A stretch of DNA of 5,515 nt, from the NCBI GenBank assembly GCA_003526375.1, contig DPDG01000100.1:19081-24595 (forward strand), written 5' to 3'. Of this stretch, positions 1-4,816 are shown piece by piece (position 1 is the stretch's first letter; the number at the start of each line of letters is the position of its first letter). This DNA is from Lentisphaeria bacterium. GTDB taxonomy: Bacteria > Verrucomicrobiota > Lentisphaeria > Victivallales > UBA1829. Both the position numbers and the translations under genes were made by a program. The notes below the pieces were generated by a model. It searched no databases. It was given only the letters and a program-made list of their open reading frames with translations, and had not been told where the DNA came from.

Positions 1-32
1 ACTAATCACTGACCACTAATCACTGACCACTG
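1..32. repeat. Heptanucleotide tandem repeat (ACTRAYC)n, cut by window edge
   Basis: The first 32 bases are four and a half copies of a 7-nt unit, alternating ACTAATC and ACTGACC, so the 14-mer ACTAATCACTGACC occurs twice exactly and a third copy begins. The array starts at base 1 and probably continues to the left. It is intergenic and lies about 40 bp before the likely kinase promoter. Short heptanucleotide repeats are known in some bacteria, for example the STRR repeats of cyanobacteria. Whether this unit is dispersed in this genome cannot be judged from the window. Confidence 0.8.
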
Positions 33-70
33 TTTTGAGTCACATTTTTTGAAACTTTCCGCGCTTCCGC

Positions 71-99
71 TTGAAAACACAGGATTTGAAGTATATTTA
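71..99 (+). promoter_or_regulatory. Putative sigma70-type promoter of the kinase gene
   Basis: A TTGAAA box (71-76) and a TATTTA box (94-99) are separated by 17 nt. Transcription would start near 106. That leaves about 30 nt of leader before the ATG at 136 but only about 9 nt before the alternative TTG at 115, which favours the ATG. The boxes were found by eye in an AT-rich stretch, so chance matches are possible. Confidence 0.4.
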
Positions 100-135
100 A
101 CAAAATCAGAATAATTGAAACGGGACAGTCAGAAT

Positions 136-2289
136 ATGAAAGATAAGAATACAGGCTCTGGACATGGAGACACGACCAGAGAAATTGATGCGACAATCGT
201 TCTTGCAGGTGCATTGGGACATCGTGACGAAAATACTTTTTCCGGCAGTGATTCGGAACCGATGCAATCCCCGGACTTTTCCGAACGTTTTCAGTATATC
301 TGCGATTTCGGCGCGGGAGGCGTCGGCAGGGTCGCCAAAGCGCGGGATCTCGTGTTCGACCGTGTGATTGCAGTCAAGAGCCTGAACGAAAGCTTTCAGG
401 ATAATGCCGATGCGGTCCGTTCCTTTATCGAAGAATGCCGCCTGAATGCGAAACTGGACCATCCTTCCATTGTCCCTGTTTATGACCTGGGAAAAGACAG
501 GGACGGACATTGGAGAGTCGCGATGAAGTTCATCAACGGCTCCTCCCTGAAACGCTTCATCAATACGATCCGCGGCACGTATGACAAGAAAAAAGTAAAC
601 GCCTCGCAGGAGCGTCATGCCCTGATCTCGCGCCTGGAGTATTTTCTGAAGATCTGCGCCGTCGTCGAATACTGCCACAGCCTGAAAATCGTACACGGGG
701 ACATCAAGCCGGACAACATCCTGATGGGAAACTTCGGAGAGGTCTATCTGATGGACTGGGGATGTGCGCGCACATTCGGCACAGTGCCGGAAAGTCTGAG
801 CGGCACCCCGAATTATCTGCCGCCGGAATTCCTGATGGATAAAATCGTGACTCCGCTGGTGGATGTTTATTCTCTGGGAATGCTCCTGTTCGAAATGACG
901 ACTTTGCGCCGCGGCAACAACAACTGTCCGCTGCCAACCGAAGACAGCACAACATGCTGCGATGTGCATAACGAGCAGAGTTACCGTCATTATCTGCCGT
1001 TTCTGAAGATTGCGCCGAGAATCAGGGCGATTATCCGGAAAGCCGTGAACCCGGATCCGTCCGGACGCTATCAAAGTGTGACGGAACTTGCCGCCGATGT
1101 GCGCCACTTCATCTATGATGAGGAGGTTTCCGCCGCGCCGGACAACCTGTTCCAGAAATTTTTCCGCATGGTAAACCGCAACCGCGTGAAATCCATCCTG
1201 ATCACCGGTCTGCTGTTCGCCCTCCTCTGCGGAGAGCTGTTTTATTCCTACTACCGGACCAACCGCAACAATGAACTGCGGACGGTCAACACCATGCGCC
1301 GCCTGAAACTGCAGGGATATACGGATATTCTTGCGACGGCTGTGGAAAAAAACATCCTTCAATCGCAGGCGCAGCTTCTGATCTTTGCCGACAACCTGAT
1401 CGAGGATATGCAGGAGTGCGCCTATGCTCCGCCTTCCTCCGATTCGAAGTTTTACAGCAATGAGGACTACAAAAACCCGGAAACGTCGCCTCCCGGCATG
1501 GTCGAATCCCCTCTGTATCCGAATCCTGTCAATCTGGCTTACATGATGCGGATGCTGCCGGAAAAAACCTCGAAGCTCAAGCAGCGCCTGCTTGACGCCA
1601 GGCAGTATGTCGAAATCTGCAACAAGGTGATCAGTTATGATCTGACCAGCCATCGCATCAACGAAGCTCAGAATCTGCATCGGGAACTCCTGGGGGACAA
1701 GAGCATGATCCAGCGCCTGTTCGTCAAATGGGCGGACGGAGTCCGTTACGTCTATCCGGGAACCTATGATGATCCGGCAACGGCAACATTCCGGAAATGC
1801 TGGAACACGTTCATCAATCCCGGCATAAACCGGAAGATTGTGTGGACCGCTCCCTACAGGGGAGTGCTGGACGCGCACCGTATCAGCTGCCGTTATCCGA
1901 TGTTTGCCAGAAACGGAAATTTTCTTGGAATCGCCGGACTTGAACTGCGCCTGGAACGCCTGCTTGCACCTCTCGTCAAGGCAAACGACATGGATCCCGT
2001 CCATGAACTCTATCTGCTGGATCACAACGGCAACGCGGTAACGGTCCATGAGGGGCGGATTGTTCTGTTGTCCGGCAGGAAAAGCCCCCTAAGTGAGTTT
2101 ACGGATGAGGAAATAAGGGAACTTGCCGGAGAACTCCGCGAAAACAGAATGGCACAGTTCGAGAAGACAATCCGGGGAAAGAATTATTTCATATCCGGCT
2201 ATCTCATCAAAACAATTGATGGCATGTTGCTTCAGATGATCGAGGAGAATGCAATGGCACACCACAATCACAAGGACATCACGCTGTAA
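136..2289 (+). CDS. Membrane Ser/Thr protein kinase with C-terminal extracytoplasmic Cache-like sensor
   Basis: Hanks-type serine/threonine kinase, 717 aa, anchored in the inner membrane. After a polar N-terminus (1-50), the kinase domain (about 52-327) shows the glycine loop GAGGVGRV (59-66), the ATP-binding lysine K81 in VIAVKSL, helix-C glutamate near E100, the catalytic loop HGDIKPDN (187-194), DWG in place of DFG (207-209), SGTPNYLPPE (222-231), D243 and R311. All catalytic residues are present. HGD lacks the arginine of HRD, so it is a non-RD kinase. One membrane span follows (about 352-373). Residues 374-717 should be outside: a long helical start, then WTAPYRGV (570-577), ISCRYPMF (583-590) and GNFLGIAGLELRLERL (594-609), resembling a double Cache domain, then a second small strand-rich module. 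The ligand is unknown; the usual Asp of the GVAGxD motif is Glu. The ATG has a weak GGGA ribosome site (122-125). An in-frame TTG at 115 would add 7 residues. It appears monocistronic. Confidence 0.93.
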   Translation: MKDKNTGSGHGDTTREIDATIVLAGALGHRDENTFSGSDSEPMQSPDFSERFQYICDFGAGGVGRVAKARDLVFDRVIAVKSLNESFQDNADAVRSFIEECRLNAKLDHPSIVPVYDLGKDRDGHWRVAMKFINGSSLKRFINTIRGTYDKKKVNASQERHALISRLEYFLKICAVVEYCHSLKIVHGDIKPDNILMGNFGEVYLMDWGCARTFGTVPESLSGTPNYLPPEFLMDKIVTPLVDVYSLGMLLFEMTTLRRGNNNCPLPTEDSTTCCDVHNEQSYRHYLPFLKIAPRIRAIIRKAVNPDPSGRYQSVTELAADVRHFIYDEEVSAAPDNLFQKFFRMVNRNRVKSILITGLLFALLCGELFYSYYRTNRNNELRTVNTMRRLKLQGYTDILATAVEKNILQSQAQLLIFADNLIEDMQECAYAPPSSDSKFYSNEDYKNPETSPPGMVESPLYPNPVNLAYMMRMLPEKTSKLKQRLLDARQYVEICNKVISYDLTSHRINEAQNLHRELLGDKSMIQRLFVKWADGVRYVYPGTYDDPATATFRKCWNTFINPGINRKIVWTAPYRGVLDAHRISCRYPMFARNGNFLGIAGLELRLERLLAPLVKANDMDPVHELYLLDHNGNAVTVHEGRIVLLSGRKSPLSEFTDEEIRELAGELRENRMAQFEKTIRGKNYFISGYLIKTIDGMLLQMIEENAMAHHNHKDITL

Positions 2290-2326
2290 GATTCCGCAAT
2301 GCGTGAAACCGGCAGAATCAGTTACA
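2285..2326. terminator. Imperfect inverted repeat between convergent genes, possible shared terminator
   Basis: TGTAA (2285-2289, containing the kinase stop) can pair with TTACA (2322-2326, containing the stop of the minus-strand gene). GATTC (2290-2294) can pair with GAATC (2315-2319), with a two-base bulge. The loop is about 20 nt and there is no T-run on either side, so it is a poor intrinsic terminator. Its position exactly between two convergent stops is the main argument for it. Confidence 0.2.
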
Positions 2327-2828
2327 TGCGACGGCTGTCATATGCCCAGTTCAGAAGCGCCTGCCGTTGTTTCCTGCGGCAGGAAAGATCATCGGCGCGG
2401 CAGTTCCAGTGAATCTGAGCCACATGGCGGATCATTGCGCGCCAGCGTTTGATCTGGCGTTCATCGTCGGGACAGCGGCGGCCCATGTAATAACGGCAGT
2501 ACCACTGGAACCAGCCGCGCGGGTCCTCATCCCATATCCAGCCCTTTGCACGCCAGACCGACAGCGGAAGGGACGCTTCGATATGGAAGAAATTCAGCTC
2601 CGGATCGTGCCTTTCATGGCAGAGTTTTGCATTTTCGAACCAGTCGTCCGGAAACTCCCCGGTGCAGTCGGTCATGTATTTCCCGCCGAAGATACCGAGC
2701 GCAAGCATTTCTTTCGGAGTCAGTTCTGGCTGAAAACCCGCATGGAAATTCCTGCCCGGCCTTTCGGTCAGGAAATAGACATGATTCTTCTGCATCAGGT
2801 CATTTACAACTACTTCGCGCTGGAACAT
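2322..2828 (-). CDS. Conserved protein of unknown function, co-transcribed with lipocalin
   Basis: A 168-aa protein with no signal peptide or membrane segment, so probably cytoplasmic. I recognise it as a conserved bacterial family but know no assigned function. Conserved-looking blocks are LTPKEMLALGIFGGKYMTDC (36-55), PDDWF (60-64), PLSVWRAKGWIWDEDPRG (88-105), WFQWYCRYYMGRR (106-118), QIKRWRAMIRHVAQI (125-139) and RQALLNWAYDSRRM (155-168) at the extreme C-terminus. It is rich in Trp, Tyr and Arg, with five cysteines (C55, C70, C111, C143, C150). The gene overlaps the end of the lipocalin gene by 19 nt, and its AGGAG ribosome site lies inside that gene, which suggests translational coupling. 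The ATG at 2826-2828 is supported by that site. A nucleic-acid-related role is conceivable from the basic aromatic C-terminal half, but that is only a guess. The length looks complete. Confidence 0.85.
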   Translation of the reverse strand: MFQREVVVNDLMQKNHVYFLTERPGRNFHAGFQPELTPKEMLALGIFGGKYMTDCTGEFPDDWFENAKLCHERHDPELNFFHIEASLPLSVWRAKGWIWDEDPRGWFQWYCRYYMGRRCPDDERQIKRWRAMIRHVAQIHWNCRADDLSCRRKQRQALLNWAYDSRRM

Positions 2829-3358
2829 GGCGCCGTCTCCTGTTTCGGGTATTCGAGCCTGCCGATATCAAACCCCCGGCTTCTCAACTGTTCAAGAATC
2901 GCCGACAGGCGTTCCTGCGGAAGCTGCGGCGTGCGGGAAAGAATCCAGAGGTAATCCATGGTTCCTGAGGTCACGACCGCATGACTGTAATCCGGAGCAA
3001 GGTCAATGATCCGGTAATCCCCGTAGAAGGGGCGGAAAAAAGAAACGCGGAATTCTCCGGCGACAGGATAAGCATCTTTATATTTGAGTTTGGCGATTCC
3101 CTCCGCCTGACTGAATTTTCCATCGCGCTTTCCCCTGTTGACGACTCGGACAGTGTTGTCCTCATTGAGCGTATAATCTGCCGTGACATAATCCATATTC
3201 CGTTCAAAAGAGTGCGGCATACGCGCGATTTCATACCATTTCCCCATATAGCGCGGTATATCAAGTCCCTGAACCGACGGGATTCCCTCCGTAGATGCCG
3301 CGCAGGCGGCAAGCAGCATGAGCAGACAGGACGATACGGCAGTGAGAATGAATTTCAT
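2810..3358 (-). CDS. blc: Outer-membrane lipoprotein of the lipocalin family (Blc-like)
   Basis: Bacterial lipocalin, 182 aa, normally an outer-membrane lipoprotein that binds fatty acids or lysophospholipids during envelope stress. The first 19 residues are a lipoprotein signal peptide: K2, a hydrophobic core, and a lipobox LAAC with C19 as the predicted lipidated residue. Ala at +2 fits sorting to the outer membrane. The lipocalin fold signatures are in order: the GxW motif in GKWYEIAR (39-46) followed by F51-E52-R53, then Q84-A85-E86-G87, SFFRPFYGDYRII (106-118), and DYLWILSRTP (135-144) with the conserved Arg R142. Length and order match Blc. The start is set by a strong ribosome site 5 nt upstream and by the signal peptide. 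The frame is open upstream to 3457, but those starts would bury the signal peptide. It is the first gene of an operon with the downstream unknown protein. The extra C-terminal tail (KQETAPCSSAK, 172-182) overlaps that gene. Confidence 0.95.
   Translation of the reverse strand: MKFILTAVSSCLLMLLAACAASTEGIPSVQGLDIPRYMGKWYEIARMPHSFERNMDYVTADYTLNEDNTVRVVNRGKRDGKFSQAEGIAKLKYKDAYPVAGEFRVSFFRPFYGDYRIIDLAPDYSHAVVTSGTMDYLWILSRTPQLPQERLSAILEQLRSRGFDIGRLEYPKQETAPCSSAK
2837..2841 (-). promoter_or_regulatory. Ribosome binding site of the unknown-function gene, inside the lipocalin coding region
   Basis: On the minus strand AGGAG lies 8 nt before the ATG at 2828, within the last codons of the lipocalin gene. 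It supports this start and an operon in which ribosomes ending the lipocalin gene can re-initiate. Confidence 0.65.
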
Positions 3359-3363
3359 AAAAA

Positions 3364-3370
3364 CCTCCTT
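3364..3370 (-). promoter_or_regulatory. Strong Shine-Dalgarno that fixes the lipocalin start
   Basis: On the minus strand AAGGAGG sits 5 nt before the ATG at 3356-3358. A CCTCC (3385-3389) just upstream could pair with GGAGG (3364-3368) across a 16-nt loop and partly hide this site. A second in-frame ATG (3407-3409) also follows a GGGAGG, but only 3 nt away, and would give a poor signal peptide. Confidence 0.8.
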
Positions 3371-3429
3371 GATCTTATTGTTTTGGAGGCATACGCGACC
3401 ATCGCACATGATCCTCCCCCCTTGCAAAT

Positions 3430-3457
3430 AAAATACTGCGGGTTCCGGAAAAGTCAA
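3430..3457 (-). promoter_or_regulatory. Putative sigma70-type promoter of the lipocalin operon
   Basis: On the minus strand TTGACT (3457-3452) is followed after 16 nt by TATTTT (3435-3430). Transcription would begin near 3423 and give a leader of about 65 nt before the lipocalin ATG. This start site excludes the TTG at the top of the open frame (3457), which supports the chosen start. Confidence 0.45.
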
Positions 3458-3500
3458 ATCGGTGGACAGCGGGCAGACAAGTTTTCATCATCTGCAACAA

Positions 3501-3564
3501 TCTTTCTACCTTTCACCTTTCCCGTTTTTGTCCTTCCTGCCCTTTCTCCCGTCCCTCAACCCTT
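3501..3564. other. Polypyrimidine/polypurine tract in the divergent intergenic region
   Basis: By hand count 56 of these 64 bases are C or T on the plus strand, so the minus strand is strongly purine-rich. The stretch holds no convincing gene. It lies upstream of both divergent promoters. Possible readings are an unusual DNA structure, a boundary element, or decayed repeat sequence. Confidence 0.6.
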
Positions 3565-3569
3565 GCCGG
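3562..3569. promoter_or_regulatory. Upstream copy of the operator half-site CTTGCCGG
   Basis: CTTGCCGG repeats the left half plus centre of the palindrome at 3625-3638, with CCGG centres exactly 64 bp apart, close to six helical turns. The right half here (TACC) does not match, so it would be a weaker auxiliary site. The same octamer occurs once inside the kinase gene (about 2122), so chance is possible. Confidence 0.3.
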
Positions 3570-3594
3570 TACCCCTGAAAAAAATCCGATTCCT

Positions 3595-3611
3595 AAAAAA
3601 AATGTTTTTTT
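3595..3611. promoter_or_regulatory. A8-TG-T7 tract upstream of the regulator promoter (UP-like or bend)
   Basis: Eight A, then TG, then seven T lie about 50-67 bp before the predicted transcription start. Such tracts are intrinsically bent and can act as UP elements. It also falls almost midway between the two CTTGCCGG sites, where a bend would help looping. Confidence 0.35.
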
Positions 3612-3624
3612 CTTTGGAAAACCC

Positions 3625-3638
3625 TCTTGCCGGCAAGA
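3625..3638. promoter_or_regulatory. 14-bp perfect palindrome over the -35 box, probable operator
   Basis: TCTTGCCGGCAAGA is its own reverse complement and fully covers the -35 hexamer of the regulator promoter. A bound dimer would block RNA polymerase. The regulator directly downstream is the obvious candidate binder, which would give negative autoregulation. That link is inferred from position. Confidence 0.6.
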
Positions 3639-3655
3639 TATACCACGGTTATAAT
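3627..3655 (+). promoter_or_regulatory. Sigma70-type promoter of the regulator/pseudopilin operon
   Basis: TTGCCG (3627-3632) and a perfect TATAAT (3650-3655) are separated by 17 nt, placing the start near 3662 and a leader of about 23 nt before the ATG at 3685. This is the best promoter match in the window. Confidence 0.7.
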
Positions 3656-3684
3656 TACTGGTAGACATTGAAAGGTTCGAAAAA

Positions 3685-4803
3685 ATGGCTTATCCGTCCA
3701 AACAGGATCAGATTTACAAAATACTGTGCGGGGAGTTTCAGGAGAAATTCTATCCCGGCGCCAAGCTTCCGCCGGAACGCGACTATGCGCGGCAGCTTGG
3801 CGTTGCACGCAAGACTTTGCGTTTTGTCCTTGACCGCATGGAACAGGAAAACCGGATCATCCGCAACACGCACGGAACTTTTCTCTGTGATGAACGGAAC
3901 AGCTGTTACGGGTACACGGAACAGAAAGAACCCGTCACGATTCTGCTTCCCTGCCCCGATTATCTGGATGTATCCGGATACAGTTCCTCCCGCGCACATC
4001 GCCAGATGATTCTGGGAGCCATGCGCGCCGCCATTGAATCAGGAACGCATGTCGTCACAATTCCCGTCTCGGAGACCAATTCTCCCGAAGACATCAACTG
4101 GCTCCAACTGCGGCATCTGCACAGAGACAGCATGGTCATGTTCAGCAGCAACTGGTTTCGGAATGTCTGCCCTCTGCTCGTCGAACGCAAGTGTAAAGTC
4201 GGTTACATGTCAGACAATGAGATCCCCTTTTTCAGCAAGGCGCCGGATATCACCAGTATCAACTATCAACGCTCCAATGCTCATACCTTTTTGTATCACG
4301 CGGTAAAACAGCTTTATGCGGAAGGGGCGGAAAAAATCGTCTATTTCGGCAGTTCGGAAGCCGTGATCTCCCGAACCGGCAAAAACAGTTTCCTGAAAGC
4401 GCTGCGTGAACTGAATCCGGAATGCAGGGATTTCCATTTTCATGTTTACGATGCAAAAATACCGCTTTTGAAGCGTCTGAAACTCATCAGAAAGCTCTAT
4501 GAAACCATAGCTTTCGACGCATTGATTCTGGAGCTCAATCCTTATCAGGAACATGACTATGAATTTGATCTTTATGAAGCAACCGGAATCCCGCTCTCGA
4601 CGAAACTCATGACTACCGTTTCCGGCATTCTGCACCAGACCAAAGTCGCGGAACATGCAAAGGTTTGTCATTTTCCCGTCATGCGGAACAGCTATGAAAT
4701 GGCAAAATTTCTGTTATCCGGGCAGAGAGGACGCCTCGTCCGTTCCGTATCCTATCTTTTTCAAAATGCAAAAGAATTCATTAATGAAACCAAATATAAC
4801 TGA
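3685..4803 (+). CDS. GntR-type HTH regulator with periplasmic-binding-protein-like sensor domain
   Basis: Cytoplasmic transcription regulator, 372 aa. The N-terminus (about 1-72) is a GntR winged helix: SKQDQIYKILCGEF (5-18), then the signature LPPERDYARQLGVARKTLRFV (residues 28-48) and a wing ending NTHGTFLCDE. From about residue 78 the protein looks like a LacI/periplasmic-binding-type effector domain, with a strand-turn PVTILLPCPDY start, GAMRAAIESGTHVVTIPV, KIVYFGSSEAV and FDALILELNPYQ. This is the layout of AraR of Bacillus, a GntR reading head on a sugar-sensing body, so a sugar or sugar-derivative effector is likely but not shown. The ATG at 3685 is preceded by GAAAGG with 9-nt spacing. 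The pseudopilin gene starts 13 nt after its stop with no terminator, so the two should share a transcript. Its own promoter carries a palindrome, which suggests autoregulation. Similar regulators are numerous in Lentisphaerota, to my knowledge often beside pseudopilin and polysaccharide-degradation genes. Confidence 0.9.
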   Translation: MAYPSKQDQIYKILCGEFQEKFYPGAKLPPERDYARQLGVARKTLRFVLDRMEQENRIIRNTHGTFLCDERNSCYGYTEQKEPVTILLPCPDYLDVSGYSSSRAHRQMILGAMRAAIESGTHVVTIPVSETNSPEDINWLQLRHLHRDSMVMFSSNWFRNVCPLLVERKCKVGYMSDNEIPFFSKAPDITSINYQRSNAHTFLYHAVKQLYAEGAEKIVYFGSSEAVISRTGKNSFLKALRELNPECRDFHFHVYDAKIPLLKRLKLIRKLYETIAFDALILELNPYQEHDYEFDLYEATGIPLSTKLMTTVSGILHQTKVAEHAKVCHFPVMRNSYEMAKFLLSGQRGRLVRSVSYLFQNAKEFINETKYN

Positions 4804-4804
4804 A

Positions 4805-4811
4805 AAGGAAG
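4805..4811 (+). promoter_or_regulatory. Ribosome binding site fixing the pseudopilin start
   Basis: AAGGAAG lies 5 nt before the ATG at 4817, just after the regulator stop. It matters because this start gives an unusually long leader, and no ATG nearer the F-T-L-I-E core has a comparable site. Confidence 0.65.
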
Positions 4812-4816
4812 AAAAA

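Noticed and set aside
1..32. A CRISPR repeat at the left edge
   Set aside because: The unit is 7 nt with no spacers; it is a simple tandem repeat.
115..135. TTG at 115 as the kinase start
   Set aside because: It would leave only about 9 nt from the predicted transcription start and has no ribosome site. The ATG at 136 is preferred, though the difference is only 7 residues and not settled.
106..2049. A 647-aa open frame on the minus strand opposite the kinase
   Set aside because: It is the mirror of a GC-biased coding strand, with His/Gln/Arg/Val-rich content, no recognisable domain and no ribosome site. The plus strand has complete kinase motifs.
2367..2968. Plus-strand open frames of 195 and 140 aa opposite the unknown-function and lipocalin genes
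   Set aside because: They are shadows of well-supported minus-strand genes, with no motifs and no ribosome site.
3359..3457. An N-terminally extended lipocalin starting upstream of 3358
   Set aside because: The extension would place 17-33 polar residues before the signal peptide, and the uppermost start lies in the predicted -35 box.
2981..3664. A 227-aa plus-strand open frame running through the lipocalin gene and the intergenic region
   Set aside because: It covers the lipocalin antisense strand and both predicted promoters, and its translation is low-complexity at the end.
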